From Sutterella sp. (lineage in GTDB: Bacteria; Pseudomonadota; Gammaproteobacteria; Burkholderiales; Burkholderiaceae_F), in the NCBI RefSeq assembly GCF_030539355.1, contig NZ_JAUNSF010000015.1:1-44073 (forward strand): 44,073 nucleotides of DNA, given 5' to 3'. A program made the translations under genes and the position numbers. How positions within the stretch are numbered: the first letter of the stretch is position 1; each line of letters begins with the position of its first letter. Positions 7,549-17,826 of this stretch are shown piece after piece. The notes beneath the pieces are model-generated. The model was not told the DNA's origin, did not search any database, and saw nothing but the letters and a program-made list of their open reading frames with translations.

Positions 7549-8778
7549 ATGACGAAGCTGACCAGCTATGCAAACCAGTCCGGTGACATCTACGCCGGCC
7601 TCTGGGTCCCTCAGAGCGCGGTCGAGGAGGCCGAGTACAACATTCAGCCGGGCACGGCCCTCTGCTACCGCGGCATCAGCGTGGGGATCGAGGACGAGGA
7701 GCTCGATGAACTCCTCGGACTGATGGAGACGGATCTCAGCGAGGGACTTCCCGAGGACAGGTGGCAGCGCGAGACCGGCGGCGTTCTGCCTGGGATGACG
7801 CCGTACGCTCCGGTCGTCACCGACACCGCCGGGACCGAGGCCTGGATCGAGCTCGCCCGAGACCCGGATCACTGCCACCGCCGTCAGGCGACCTTCGGTC
7901 CGCTCGACGAGGAAAGCTGGGAGGCGCTGCTCGAGGACCGCTGCTGCTCCGTCCGATTGCGCGTGGTCAGCGCCCGCCGCGCCATTGAGCTCCTCACCCG
8001 CAGCCCGTCCGGCCGCAGGAAGCTCTCCGAAGCGCTCAGGGACGAGGATGTTCTGGATGCCGCGAGGAGCACGCTCGAGCTCGGACAAATGAGTCCCTGG
8101 GCCACCGCCGTGCTCGCCGAGGCGATTCTCGAGGCACGGGATCATCTGCCCGGCAACAGCGAGGAGGACGCCCCTGAGTTCACGCTTCTCTTCAACCGCG
8201 AGATCTCGGTGCGCATCACCTCGCGGAAGGCGATCCTCAGGGCCGCCGAGATCCTGGCGGAGAACTACACGAACCTGCCATATCTGGCACGCGATCCGCG
8301 CAGCGCCGTCCGCAGGATCTTCGCCGCCGCCGTGAGTGAGGACTTCAGCGATCTCGGGCTCATCGCCGCCGCCGATCCCTCGCCGATCGTCCGTCGGGCG
8401 CTCAACAACATCAACGTCCATCTCCCGACCGAGAAAGTGATCGAGTTCCTCGGGGACGATCCGGAGCGCATCTGCGAGCTGGTCGAACATCTCCTGACGC
8501 GCCGGGACTCCACCAAGCTCGCGATGAAATACCTCGCCGACACGGATCCCAAGATCTGTGAGGAGCTTACCGACAGGCTCTGGAAGATTGACGAGGAAAT
8601 GAGAGACGAGTGTGAGTACATCGGCGCCATCAGGAATGACCTCGAGGAAGAGGAGGATGAAGACGACGAGGAGTACGAGGACGAAGAGTACGAAGAGGAC
8701 GACGACGGCTTCGACCCGGAATCGGAGGACCGGGAGGAAGAGTCTGAAGAGCCTGACGGACGTGTGAGCCGCCGGTGA
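7549..8778 (+). CDS. Unknown protein with helical repeats and a long acidic tail
   Basis: I do not recognise this 409-residue protein. No signal peptide or membrane helix is visible, so it is probably cytoplasmic. The middle (about 140-360) is alpha-helical and looks HEAT/ARM-like, with recurring segments such as ARDPRSAVRRIF, AADPSPIVRRAL, LGDDPERICELV and LADTDPKICEEL. From residue 364 to about 402 it becomes almost pure Asp/Glu, encoded by a GAG/GAC-rich stretch, and ends in RVSRR. The N-terminal 140 residues show no motif I know. Its own promoter has TATAAT and an operator dyad; AAGGAG precedes the ATG. Acidic tails can bind basic proteins or mimic nucleic acid, but no role can be assigned. 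Confidence 0.8.
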   Translation: MTKLTSYANQSGDIYAGLWVPQSAVEEAEYNIQPGTALCYRGISVGIEDEELDELLGLMETDLSEGLPEDRWQRETGGVLPGMTPYAPVVTDTAGTEAWIELARDPDHCHRRQATFGPLDEESWEALLEDRCCSVRLRVVSARRAIELLTRSPSGRRKLSEALRDEDVLDAARSTLELGQMSPWATAVLAEAILEARDHLPGNSEEDAPEFTLLFNREISVRITSRKAILRAAEILAENYTNLPYLARDPRSAVRRIFAAAVSEDFSDLGLIAAADPSPIVRRALNNINVHLPTEKVIEFLGDDPERICELVEHLLTRRDSTKLAMKYLADTDPKICEELTDRLWKIDEEMRDECEYIGAIRNDLEEEEDEDDEEYEDEEYEEDDDGFDPESEDREEESEEPDGRVSRR

Positions 8779-8916
8779 TCCGCAGGCCCACGGCTTCGCA
8801 GCTGAGGGCGGGGGGCCGGAACCCCGGACTCAAATTTCTGAACGAACTGAAGGGAACCCCGGTCAGACGCGGAGACGGCCGGCCGGGGAACCCGATGAAT
8901 GAAGGACTTGAATACC

Positions 8917-10050
8917 ATGACCACTCAGACCACGCTCGCCGGCGTCATCGCCGTCGCCATGGAAGTGCTCCCCCGCAAAGCGGCGGACGCGACTGACATC
9001 ACCGCCCCGGATCTTCTCTCGCTCACCGCGGCGCTCATCCGCTCGAACCGGCCGGACGCCACGATCGTCGCCGCCGTCCGCGGACTCGTCCCCGCGGCCT
9101 TCGACACGGCCGCAGATGACGACGGCTTCGGATACCTGCGCCCCGCCGAGGCGGCGCTTTCCAGCCTCTGGCAGGCCTATGCCGTGCGGCTCTCGCTCGC
9201 CATTCATGCGGTCGAGCCGTACTGGCCCACCGAGAAGGAACGGGCGGCCGAGGAAGAGGCCCTGGCGGCGGCGAAGGCGGCCGAGGAGGACTTCGGCAGG
9301 GCGCTCGCCGCCGCGCCAGCGCCCGCGCCCGAGATCTTCGCCGCGCTCGCGCTCGAGATGACCTCCGCCCTCGAGGAACGCATCCTGGAGCAGCGCCTCC
9401 CTGTCCTCGGCAAACCCGTCGACACGGGCCGGGGGAAGGCCCGGATCAGGGACGCCGAGAAGCCGACCGTCCCGGAGCGCCGCTGCTTCACGAGGAACGT
9501 CCTGGACATGGCCCGCGTGATCGCCTCCGTGCCGACGACGGACGCGCCGGGCGTGGAGCTTCTTCGTCGCGCCGAGCGCGAGGTGAGCCTCCGCGGGTTC
9601 TCGGCGGAGCTCCTGCCCGAGACGCCCTCGGGGTACCCCGCCTGGTGCATCCGACTCGCCGAGGAGCTCCCCGTGGAGAAGGCCGGGGAGGTGACGGAGG
9701 AACTCAGCCGGTTCGTCATCCGCAACGGGCTCTCCTACACCTGGACGGGCGAGGACGACACGGGCAACCTGATCCTCTGCTCCGAGAGCGGCCGCGCGAA
9801 CCGGCTCGCCTGCGCGCTTGCCCTGCACTTCCCCTCGCTCATCACCGTGGAAATGGCGAGCGTAAAGAGCGGTCACCCCTGGCACTGCAACCACGGCTGC
9901 GGGCTGCCGATCTCCGGGAAGCGCGTGATCACTTGCCGGCACGACCGGCTGGTCCACACCGACGCGGCGGATCCGCTCGCCCGGCTGATCGGGACCGAAG
10001 CCGGGAAACGCGGCGACGAGGCCGAGCTTGAGGCACTCAGGGCAGTCTGA
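8917..10050 (+). CDS. Unknown protein, paralogue of the gene at 10314
   Basis: No recognised family. 377 residues from the ATG at 8917; an in-frame ATG at 8899 adds six residues, but AAGGA at about 8902-8906 suits 8917 better. It is distantly related to the protein at 10314-11282: both start with a short helix and LPRKA...DIT..D, share a central F..N...MAR(V/L), and then a W.IR.....L....A.EV segment followed by hydrophobic strands. An Ala/Glu-rich helix lies near residues 105-130 (ERAAEEEALAAAKAAEED). The C-terminus holds a Cys/His cluster (HCNHGCG then CRH) that could bind a metal. No export signal. It lies 138 bases after the acidic-tail gene, possibly the same transcript. Confidence 0.75.
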   Translation: MTTQTTLAGVIAVAMEVLPRKAADATDITAPDLLSLTAALIRSNRPDATIVAAVRGLVPAAFDTAADDDGFGYLRPAEAALSSLWQAYAVRLSLAIHAVEPYWPTEKERAAEEEALAAAKAAEEDFGRALAAAPAPAPEIFAALALEMTSALEERILEQRLPVLGKPVDTGRGKARIRDAEKPTVPERRCFTRNVLDMARVIASVPTTDAPGVELLRRAEREVSLRGFSAELLPETPSGYPAWCIRLAEELPVEKAGEVTEELSRFVIRNGLSYTWTGEDDTGNLILCSESGRANRLACALALHFPSLITVEMASVKSGHPWHCNHGCGLPISGKRVITCRHDRLVHTDAADPLARLIGTEAGKRGDEAELEALRAV

Positions 10051-10055
10051 ACCCG

Positions 10056-10076
10056 GCCCCGGCAGGGAGCCGGGGC
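10056..10076. repeat. GC-rich hairpin after the unknown gene
   Basis: GCCCCGGC (10056-10063) and GCCGGGGC (10069-10076) form a perfect 8-base stem with a five-base loop, starting six bases after the stop codon. No U-tract follows, so termination would be factor-dependent or partial; a second small dyad, GTCGG-AA-CCGAC, follows at 10081-10092. Confidence 0.45.
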
Positions 10077-10202
10077 GGGCGTCGGAACCGACAGGTCCGG
10101 CGCCCGTTCCTTTCCTCAGGCACCGGCCCGGTCAGTCCGCGACACGCCGGGCCGATTTTTCCCGAGCAAAAAATGATTCTGTCAACCCCGGGAAAAGTAG
10201 GA

Positions 10203-10231
10203 TTCATAAATTACCGGGCCTCGGGTATCCT
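10203..10231 (+). promoter_or_regulatory. Possible promoter of the gene at 10314
   Basis: TTCATA (10203-10208) and TATCCT (10226-10231) are separated by 17 bases; each matches four of six consensus positions. A perfect dyad TCCCTC-N6-GAGGGA follows at 10247-10264, in the predicted leader. Confidence 0.35.
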
Positions 10232-10313
10232 GATAAAAGGTCTCAATCCCTCTACGTCGAGGGAACGGAGATCCCCGCAAGCACATACAACTAATAGAAG
10301 GAAACCAGGACCA

Positions 10314-11282
10314 ATGACTGAAGCCTGCACCACTCCCGATCAGAACACCACCGAGGCTGAGCTCGGCGCGCTCCTCGCGGCTGCCGCCCAGAAGCTCCCG
10401 AGGAAGGCCTCGGCCCTTTCCGACATCACCTTCCGTGACGCGCTCGCCGTCGTCGCTGAGCTCGATCTGCTCGGCAACTGCGACAAGTGCAAGATCGCCG
10501 CGCTCCGCTTCGTGCTTGGCTGCGACAAGGACTGCTGCGAAGTCGTCGCCGCCCTTCCCGCCCTCTGGCAGAAGGCCTGCGAGCTGCTGACGGCCGAATC
10601 CCCGGCCGCCGCCGAAGCCGCCTTCGAGGCCGCGCTTGAGAGCGCCCCGGAAGGCAGCCGTGAGCTCCTCCCGGTCTTCCTGAAGGTCATGCTCCCGACC
10701 CTCGCCGCCCGCAACGGCGCCGCCCGTGAGCAGTTCGTCCTCAACGCCATGCGTCTCGCCCGCGTCGTCGCCGACGACGTCGCCACCGGCGACTCCGGCT
10801 GGAAGCTCCCGAAGGTCGTGCGCGAACTCATCCACCGCTTCGGCCTCGAGCGTCAGCTCGCCCCCGAAGGCTTCCACATCTGGCGCATCCGCATCCGCGA
10901 GGGCCTCTCCGAGGCCGAGACCGCCGAGGTGCTTGAGATCGTCCGCCGCATCGCGGTCAAGACCGACCTCGACTACTACATCGATCACCATGAGCTCTTC
11001 ATCCGCTCGACGCAGGGTTCGCTCGAGCGCTACTGCGCCGCTCTCGCCGCCCGCTTCCCGGGCCTGCTGCGCATCAAGCGCCTCCCGGGCAACGCGTCGG
11101 TCGCGTGGATCCATGAGGACGATGCCGTCGGCGAAGGCCTCTCGAGCCTGCACGGCCAGCTGATGGGCTCGAACCGCGCCGATCCGTTCACGGAGCTCTT
11201 CCGCTGGGACGGCGACACGTCCGAGACCGCCGCCGAGTTCGCCGCTCTGCGTCAGTTCGGCAAGCGCTTCTCGAAGCTCTAA
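10314..11282 (+). CDS. Unknown protein, paralogue of the gene at 8917
   Basis: No recognised family; 322 residues from the ATG at 10314, which has AAGGA and AGGA just upstream (the open frame extends to 10173 but that part reads as noncoding leader). Shares with the 8917 protein the N-terminal LPRKA..LSDIT pattern and the segment HIWRIRIREGLSEAETAEV with following beta-like strands. It has its own cysteine-rich patch (NCDKCK and GCDKDCCE, residues 60-85) instead of the C-terminal cluster of its paralogue. Codon choice is strikingly uniform (CGC, GCC, CTC, GAG), as seen in highly expressed genes. No signal peptide or membrane segment. A strong terminator follows, so this ends the three-gene unknown cluster before the his leader. 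Confidence 0.75.
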   Translation: MTEACTTPDQNTTEAELGALLAAAAQKLPRKASALSDITFRDALAVVAELDLLGNCDKCKIAALRFVLGCDKDCCEVVAALPALWQKACELLTAESPAAAEAAFEAALESAPEGSRELLPVFLKVMLPTLAARNGAAREQFVLNAMRLARVVADDVATGDSGWKLPKVVRELIHRFGLERQLAPEGFHIWRIRIREGLSEAETAEVLEIVRRIAVKTDLDYYIDHHELFIRSTQGSLERYCAALAARFPGLLRIKRLPGNASVAWIHEDDAVGEGLSSLHGQLMGSNRADPFTELFRWDGDTSETAAEFAALRQFGKRFSKL

Positions 11283-11325
11283 TCATTGAAGGACGCCTCT
11301 GACGGGGCACCTCCAGAAGTATCCA

Positions 11326-11360
11326 GGGCCCTCCGGAGCAATCCGGAGGGCCTTGCTTTT
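11326..11360 (+). terminator. Intrinsic terminator of the unknown cluster
   Basis: GGCCCTCCGGA (11327-11337) pairs perfectly with TCCGGAGGGCC (11342-11352) around a GCAA loop, followed by TTGCTTTTC. It lies 45 bases past the stop codon and isolates the his promoter downstream. Confidence 0.88.
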
Positions 11361-11455
11361 CGACCCGCCCGCCGTCCGCTTTACCGTCCACTAGGTGAAA
11401 CACCCTGAGCGGGTTGCCTCTGAGCATCACCGCGGCCCGCCGTCCGGGGTCATCT

Positions 11456-11484
11456 TTGTCAAACCCGCCGGTTTGTGGCATGAT
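11456..11484 (+). promoter_or_regulatory. Sigma-70-type promoter of the his operon
   Basis: TTGTCA (11456-11461, five of six) and CATGAT (11479-11484, four of six) with an ideal 17-base spacer, downstream of the preceding gene's terminator and 77 bases before the leader peptide ATG. Predicted start near 11491. Confidence 0.6.
11460..11475. promoter_or_regulatory. Dyad inside the his promoter spacer
   Basis: CAAACC-CGCC-GGTTTG is a perfect 6-base inverted repeat with a four-base centre, lying between the -35 and -10 hexamers. A protein bound here would block transcription. No repressor is evident in the window. Confidence 0.4.
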
Positions 11485-11560
11485 GAAGCGCACTGAGCTT
11501 CCGGGAAGGGTCCCGCGGGCTCGGACGAACCGAATTTCCTCCTCTGGAGCACACAGCAAA

Positions 11561-11602
11561 ATGTTCATCGCCGCTTTCCGCCGTCACCATCACCATCCCT
11601 GA
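11561..11602 (+). CDS. hisL: Histidine operon leader peptide (four consecutive His codons)
   Basis: A 13-residue ORF, MFIAAFRRHHHHP, with four histidine codons in a row (CAC CAT CAC CAT, 11585-11596) immediately before Pro and TGA. GGAG lies 11 bases upstream of the ATG. It is placed between the promoter and an intrinsic terminator, 217 bases before hisG, exactly as in enteric his operons, where ribosome stalling at His codons when charged tRNA-His is scarce decides which RNA hairpin forms. The E. coli leader as I recall has seven His codons; four here could give a less sensitive response. The arrangement of hairpins downstream supports real function rather than chance. Confidence 0.88.
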   Translation: MFIAAFRRHHHHP

Positions 11603-11741
11603 AAGGAGTCTTTCAGGCGAAGGCGCTTGGAAGAACTCAGGATCTTCCGGGCGGCGGCAGAAGCGAGAAGAAAAGGATGCTTCAGAGCTTCAAAGAATTG
11701 TGAGAAGGCCTCCGGAAGAAATGAGCTTCCGGAGGCCTTTT
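11598..11741 (+). promoter_or_regulatory. his attenuator: competing RNA hairpins
   Basis: Three hairpins can be drawn. (1) CCTGAAAG (11598-11605) with CTTTCAGG (11610-11617), perfect, overlapping the leader stop codon. (2) 11624-11634 with 11643-11653, an 11-pair stem with two G-U pairs and an eight-base loop. (3) The terminator stem at 11705-11739. The 3' arm of hairpin 2, TCTTCCGG (11643-11650), is also perfectly complementary to CCGGAAGA (11712-11719) in the 5' arm of the terminator, so an antiterminator excludes both hairpin 2 and the terminator. How stalling at 11585-11596 shifts this balance is inference from the known his mechanism; the pairings are seen directly. Confidence 0.75.
11705..11741 (+). 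terminator. his attenuator terminator
   Basis: AAGGCCTCCGGAAG (11705-11718) pairs perfectly with CTTCCGGAGGCCTT (11726-11739), 14 base pairs, seven-base loop, ending in TTTT (11738-11741). It sits 100 bases after the leader peptide and 78 before hisG, so unless it is prevented from forming, the his genes are not transcribed. Confidence 0.88.
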
Positions 11742-11819
11742 GCTTCGAAGAACCGATGGGACGGCTGAAAGCGAACCCCTTCAGCAACCCGAAAGCAAAT
11801 TCTCAAAGGACACCCCAAA

Positions 11820-12719
11820 ATGATCGAAAACAACCGTCTGCGCGTCGCCATGCAGAAGTCCGGGCGACTCTCCGAGGACTCCGCGGCGCTCTTTGCGAGC
11901 TGCGGCATCAAGGTGCGCTTCCACCAGCAGCGCCTGCTCGCCGTCGCCGAGAACATGCCCATCGAGATCCTGCGCGTGCGCGACGACGACATCCCCGGCC
12001 TCGTGATGGACGGCGTCGTTGACCTCGGCATCATCGGCGAGAACGTGCTTGAGGAGACCACCCTCGCGCGCCGCAGCCAGGGCGAGGAGCCGCGCTACCG
12101 CATGCTGAAGCGCTTCGACTTCGGCGGCTGCCGCCTCTCGCTCGCCATTCCGACCGACGAGGAGTGGACCGGCATCGAGTGCATGGACGGCAAGCGCATC
12201 GCCACGTCCTACCCGCACCTTTTGAAGCGCTGCTTTGACGAGCGCGGCCTCAGCTTCAAGCCCTGCCTGCTCACGGGCTCCGTCGAGGTGGCGCCCCGCG
12301 CCGGCCTCGCCGACGCGATCTGCGACCTCGTGAGCTCGGGCGCCACGCTCGAGGCGAACGGCCTGAAGGAGGTCGAGGTGATCTACCGCTCCAAGGCCTG
12401 CCTCATCGCCCGCGCCGACTCGATGGGCGAGGAGCGCGAGGATCTCGTCAAGCGCCTGCTCGTGCGCATGCAGGGTGTGGCCCGCGCCCGCGAGTGCAAG
12501 TACATCATGCTGCACGCCCCGAAGGCGAGGTTGGACGAGATCACGGCGCTCCTTCCCGGCGTCGAGCACCCGACGATCCTGCCGCTCACCGGCGACGACA
12601 GCCGCGTCGCGCTTCACATGGTCTCCTCCGAGGAGCTCTTCTGGGAGACGATGGAAGCGCTCAAGAAGCTCGGCGCCTCCGCGATCCTCGTGCTCCCGAT
12701 CGAGAAGATGATGGAGTAA
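11820..12719 (+). CDS. hisG: ATP phosphoribosyltransferase, long form
   Basis: First step of histidine synthesis: joins ATP and PRPP to give phosphoribosyl-ATP. 299 residues, the same length as E. coli HisG, and the long form with a C-terminal ACT-like histidine-feedback domain, so no HisZ is needed. Motifs include [30 protein letters not shown], the PRPP-binding loop GATLEANGL and the C-terminal [11 protein letters not shown], which I recall as virtually the E. coli sequence. AAGGA precedes the ATG. First structural gene after the attenuator, followed after 67 bases by hisD. Betaproteobacteria usually carry the short HisG with HisZ, so the long form is notable if the host is Sutterellaceae. 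Confidence 0.97.
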   Translation: MIENNRLRVAMQKSGRLSEDSAALFASCGIKVRFHQQRLLAVAENMPIEILRVRDDDIPGLVMDGVVDLGIIGENVLEETTLARRSQGEEPRYRMLKRFDFGGCRLSLAIPTDEEWTGIECMDGKRIATSYPHLLKRCFDERGLSFKPCLLTGSVEVAPRAGLADAICDLVSSGATLEANGLKEVEVIYRSKACLIARADSMGEEREDLVKRLLVRMQGVARARECKYIMLHAPKARLDEITALLPGVEHPTILPLTGDDSRVALHMVSSEELFWETMEALKKLGASAILVLPIEKMME

Positions 12720-12786
12720 GGGACGCCCCGACCGAATTCAAGCAGTCACACGACAGAAGATTTTTTATTTGAGTGGAGTTGCACAA

Positions 12787-14103
12787 ATGACCGAACTTTC
12801 CTTCAACGACATCATCGAGTGGGATGCCCTCAACGAGACCGAGCGCGATGACATCCTGCGCCGCCCGGCCGTCGCCGCCGGCGGCAAGATCTCCGAGATC
12901 GTCACCGCGATCGTCAACAACGTCGCCGAGAACGGCGACGCGGCGCTGCGAGAGTACAGCGCGAAGTTCGACCGCTGCGAGGTGAAGAACTTCCGCGTCT
13001 CGGCCGAGGAGGTCGAGGCCGCCTGGAACCGCGCCACGCCGGAGTTCCGCGCTGCTCTTCAAGAGGCCGCCTCCAACATCGAGAAGTTCCACTCCGCCGA
13101 GAAGCTCGCCCCGGTCGTCGTCGAGACGATGCCGGGCGTGAAGTGCGAGCAGCTCACGCGCCCGATCGAGGCCGTCGGCCTCTACATCCCGGGCGGCACG
13201 GCCCCGCTCTTCTCGACCGTGCTGATGCTCGGCATCCCGGCGAAGATCGCCGGCTGCTCGAAGGTCATCCTCTGCTCGCCCCCGCCGGTCGCCGACCCGA
13301 TCCTCTGCGCCGCGAAGCTCTGCGGCATTGACCACATCTACCAGGTGGGCGGCGCCCAGGCCGTCGCCGCGATGGCCTTCGGCACGGAGACCATCCCCTC
13401 GGTCTCGAAGATCTTCGGGCCGGGCAACGCGTTCGTCACCGAGGCCAAGCGCCAGGTGAGCTGCCGCGCCGACGGCGCCGCGATCGACATGCCGGCCGGC
13501 CCCTCCGAGGTGCTCGTGATCGCCGACGCCGAGGCCGATCCGGCCTTCGTCGCCTCCGACCTCCTCTCCCAGGCCGAGCACGGTCCCGACTCCCAGGTCG
13601 TGCTCCTCACCCCGGCCAGGGCCCTGGCCGAGGCGGTCGCGAAGGAGTGCGCGAAGCAGCTCGCCGAGCTCCCCCGCAAGGACATCGCCGTGAAGTCGCT
13701 CTCCGCGAGCCGCCTGATCGTCGTGAAGGACTTGGACGAGGCCTGCGCCGTCTCGAACCGCTACGCGCCCGAGCACCTCATCATTCAGACGAAGGACGCG
13801 CGCTCGCTCGTCCCCCAGATCCAGAACGCCGGCTCGGTGTTCCTCGGCGAATGGTCCCCCGAGTCGGGCGGCGACTACGCCACCGGCACGAACCACGTTC
13901 TGCCGACCTACGGCTACGCCGCGGCCTACTCGAGCCTCGGCCTCGCCGACTTCATGAAGCGCATGACCGTGCAGGAGATGACCCCGCAGGGCTTCAGCGG
14001 TCTCGCGAAGACGATTGCGCTCCTCGCCCACGAGGAGCAGCTTGATGCGCACAGGAACGCCGTGCTCGTCCGCATGGCCCGCCAGGAGAAGGAGAAGGCC
14101 TGA
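12787..14103 (+). CDS. hisD: Histidinol dehydrogenase
   Basis: Final two oxidations, L-histidinol to L-histidine, NAD- and zinc-dependent. 438 residues, normal length. Landmarks: [15 protein letters not shown] [48 protein letters not shown], the zinc/substrate region [12 protein letters not shown] and PEHLIIQT, and the C-terminal [13 protein letters not shown] chose the ATG at 12787 (GGAG eight bases upstream) over a TTG at 12769. The stop overlaps the hisC start by one base (TGATG). Confidence 0.96.
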   Translation: MTELSFNDIIEWDALNETERDDILRRPAVAAGGKISEIVTAIVNNVAENGDAALREYSAKFDRCEVKNFRVSAEEVEAAWNRATPEFRAALQEAASNIEKFHSAEKLAPVVVETMPGVKCEQLTRPIEAVGLYIPGGTAPLFSTVLMLGIPAKIAGCSKVILCSPPPVADPILCAAKLCGIDHIYQVGGAQAVAAMAFGTETIPSVSKIFGPGNAFVTEAKRQVSCRADGAAIDMPAGPSEVLVIADAEADPAFVASDLLSQAEHGPDSQVVLLTPARALAEAVAKECAKQLAELPRKDIAVKSLSASRLIVVKDLDEACAVSNRYAPEHLIIQTKDARSLVPQIQNAGSVFLGEWSPESGGDYATGTNHVLPTYGYAAAYSSLGLADFMKRMTVQEMTPQGFSGLAKTIALLAHEEQLDAHRNAVLVRMARQEKEKA

Positions 14104-15224
14104 TGGCACAGAAGACCCAGGAAATCGCGCTGAACCCCGGGCTTCTCGCCCGGGCCGAGGTTCAGGCGCTCACGCCCTACCAGTCCGCCCGCCGCATCGT
14201 CGAGGCCGCGGGCGGCCGCGGTGACATCTGGCTCAATGCCAACGAGTCCGCCGAGGCCGTCCCCTACGACATCGAGCAGAAGATCCTCAACCGCTACCCG
14301 GACGCCCAGCCCGAGGAAGTGGTCGAGCGCTATGCCCGCTACGCCGGCGTCGGCAAGGATCAGATCCTCGTCACGCGCGGCGGCGACGAGGGCATCGACC
14401 TCCTCGTGCGCACCTTCTGCGTGCCGGGCCGCGACGCCATCGTGCAGTTCCCGCCCACGTACGGCATGTACTCGGTGTGCGCCGAGACCACGAACGTGCG
14501 CGTCGTGAACCTCACGACCAGCCCCGAGAACAACTGGGCCCCGGACACGGCGAAGCTCGCCGAGACGCTCGTCGCCGACCCGACCGTCCAGGTGGTCTTC
14601 GCCTGCTCGCCCAACAACCCGACCGGCGGCCTGCTCTCCCCCGACACCGTCGAGGAGCTCGTTGAGATCACCCGCGGCCGCGCGATCCTTGTGATCGACG
14701 AGGCCTACATCGAGTTCGCGCCCGAGTCGACGAACATCCCGCAGATCGCCATGGCGCCGCACGTCGTCATCATCCGCACGCTCTCGAAGGCCTTCGCGCT
14801 CGCCGGCATCCGCTGCGGCTTCCTGATCTCCTCGCCCGAGGTGATCGGGATGTTGAAGAAGGTGATCGCCCCCTATCCGATCCCGACGCCCGTCTCCGAC
14901 ATCGCCGCGCAGGCGCTCTCGATGGGCGGCATCTCCGCGATGCAGCGCCGCGTGCAGGGCACGATCAAGCGCCGCGCCGACCTCGCCCAGAAGCTCCTCA
15001 CGATCAGGGGCGTCGAGGAGGTCCGCGACAGCAGCTCGAACTTCGTCCTCGTGAAGTTCACCGACGGCCCGGCCGTCTTCAAGGCGCTCTGGGACAGCGG
15101 CATCATCGTGCGCGACCAGGGACGGCAGCCCACGCTCACGAACTGCATCCGCATCACCGTCGGCACGCTCGAGGAGAATGCCGAGCTCATTGAAAAACTT
15201 CGCGAAGTCCTCGGAGAACGCTGA
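14103..15224 (+). CDS. hisC: Histidinol-phosphate aminotransferase
   Basis: PLP-dependent aminotransferase that converts imidazole acetol phosphate to histidinol phosphate with glutamate as donor. 373 residues; a little longer at the N-terminus than E. coli HisC. Seen motifs: WLNANESAE near the N-terminus, [17 protein letters not shown] (PLP-ring aspartate region) and [16 protein letters not shown] containing the Schiff-base lysine. Translationally coupled on both sides: TGATG junctions with hisD and hisB. Confidence 0.95.
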   Translation: MAQKTQEIALNPGLLARAEVQALTPYQSARRIVEAAGGRGDIWLNANESAEAVPYDIEQKILNRYPDAQPEEVVERYARYAGVGKDQILVTRGGDEGIDLLVRTFCVPGRDAIVQFPPTYGMYSVCAETTNVRVVNLTTSPENNWAPDTAKLAETLVADPTVQVVFACSPNNPTGGLLSPDTVEELVEITRGRAILVIDEAYIEFAPESTNIPQIAMAPHVVIIRTLSKAFALAGIRCGFLISSPEVIGMLKKVIAPYPIPTPVSDIAAQALSMGGISAMQRRVQGTIKRRADLAQKLLTIRGVEEVRDSSSNFVLVKFTDGPAVFKALWDSGIIVRDQGRQPTLTNCIRITVGTLEENAELIEKLREVLGER

Positions 15225-16309
15225 TGGCTGACCGCATCCTTTTCGTCGACCGCGACGGCACGATCCTCGAGGAGCCCGAGGACTTCCAGGTGGACGCCTT
15301 CGAGAAAATGCGCTTCGTCGAGGGCGTGCTCCCGGCGCTGAAGACCCTCTCCGAGGCCGGCTGGAAGCTCGTCATGGTGTCCAACCAGGACGGGCTCGGC
15401 ACCAAGAGCTTCCCCGAGAAGACCTTCACGGGCCCGCACAGCCTGATGATGCAGATCCTCACGAGCCAGGGCGTGCCCTTCTCCGAGGTGCTCATCTGCC
15501 CGCACATGCCCGGCGACGGCTGCGAATGCCGCAAGCCCCGCACGGGTCTCGTGAAGAAGTTCCTCGTCCCCGGCGCCATTGACGCGGCGAACAGCTACGT
15601 GATCGGCGACCGCGAGACGGACCTCAAGCTCGCCGAGAACATGGGCCTCACGGGACTGCGCGTCGGTCCCGATGGCGAGTCCTGGGCCGCGATCACCGAG
15701 CGGCTGCTCAAAACCCTTCCCGCCCCTGGTCCGCGTGACCGTCACGCGAAGGTGGTGAGGAAAACGAAGGAGACGGACATCACCGTCGAGGCTTGGCTCG
15801 ACCGCTCGGGCGAGAACGAGATCTCCACCGGCATCGGGTTCTTCGACCACATGCTCGACCAGATCGCCGTGCACGGCGGCATCCGCCTCAAGGTCCTCTG
15901 CAAGGGCGACCTCGAGATCGACGACCACCACACCGTCGAGGACGTGGGCCTCGCTCTGGGTGAGGCGCTCCGCCTCGCGCTCGGCGACAAGCGCGGCATC
16001 CGCCGCTTCGGGTTCCTGCTCCCGATGGACGAGTCGCTCTGCCGCTGCGCCCTCGACATCTCCGGGCGTCCGTACCTCACCTTCAGCGCGAAGTTCAAAC
16101 ACCGCAAGGTGGGCGACCTCTCGACCGAGATGGTCGAGCACTTCTTCCGCTCGCTCTCCTACGCGATGGCGATCACGCTCAACCTCAAGGCGAAGGGCGG
16201 CAACGACCACCACATCGCCGAGAGCCTCTTCAAGGCCTTCGGCCGCAGCCTGCGCGACGCCGTGCGCGTCGAGGGCGCGGAGCTGCCCTCCTCGAAAGGA
16301 GTCCTCTGA
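15224..16309 (+). CDS. hisB: Bifunctional histidinol-phosphatase / imidazoleglycerol-phosphate dehydratase
   Basis: Fused HisNB protein, 361 residues, carrying two steps: dehydration of imidazole glycerol phosphate and hydrolysis of histidinol phosphate. The N-terminal HAD phosphatase has FVDRDGTI (nucleophile DxDGT, residues 7-11) and a zinc loop [17 protein letters not shown]; the C-terminal dehydratase starts near residue 170 and shows the metal-binding [10 protein letters not shown] and DHHIAES motifs. The fusion is characteristic of gammaproteobacteria; most other bacteria keep the two enzymes separate. Start overlaps hisC stop (TGATG). Confidence 0.96.
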   Translation: MADRILFVDRDGTILEEPEDFQVDAFEKMRFVEGVLPALKTLSEAGWKLVMVSNQDGLGTKSFPEKTFTGPHSLMMQILTSQGVPFSEVLICPHMPGDGCECRKPRTGLVKKFLVPGAIDAANSYVIGDRETDLKLAENMGLTGLRVGPDGESWAAITERLLKTLPAPGPRDRHAKVVRKTKETDITVEAWLDRSGENEISTGIGFFDHMLDQIAVHGGIRLKVLCKGDLEIDDHHTVEDVGLALGEALRLALGDKRGIRRFGFLLPMDESLCRCALDISGRPYLTFSAKFKHRKVGDLSTEMVEHFFRSLSYAMAITLNLKAKGGNDHHIAESLFKAFGRSLRDAVRVEGAELPSSKGVL

Positions 16310-16311
16310 TC

Positions 16312-17654
<1,343 letters not shown>

Positions 17655-17678
17655 AACGCCCGGCGGACGATAGATGAA

Positions 17679-17716
17679 GGCGTGCGCTCCCGGGGGAAGG
17701 ATCCCGGAGCGCCGCC
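17679..17716. repeat. Long hairpin in the hisA-hisF gap
   Basis: Left arm GGCG-T-GCGCTCC-C-GGG (17679-17694) pairs with CCCGGAGCGC-CGCC (17703-17716): 14 base pairs with two single-base bulges, eight-base loop. No U-tract follows. Could be a processing site, a repeat element or a partial terminator that lowers expression of hisF-hisI. Confidence 0.5.
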
Positions 17717-17826
17717 GTCCGGCCAGTCAACCTTTTACCTTTCGGAGCCCCGCCCGGTCAGGCGCGTAAAATGCATGCCCGCCGCGGAAGTTCCCGGAAT
17801 TTCACAGAATCCCCTCAGGAGTCTCA

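Noticed and set aside
12720..12786. T-run in the hisG-hisD gap as a terminator
   Set aside because: TTTTTTATTT at 12761-12770 is not preceded by a stable hairpin.
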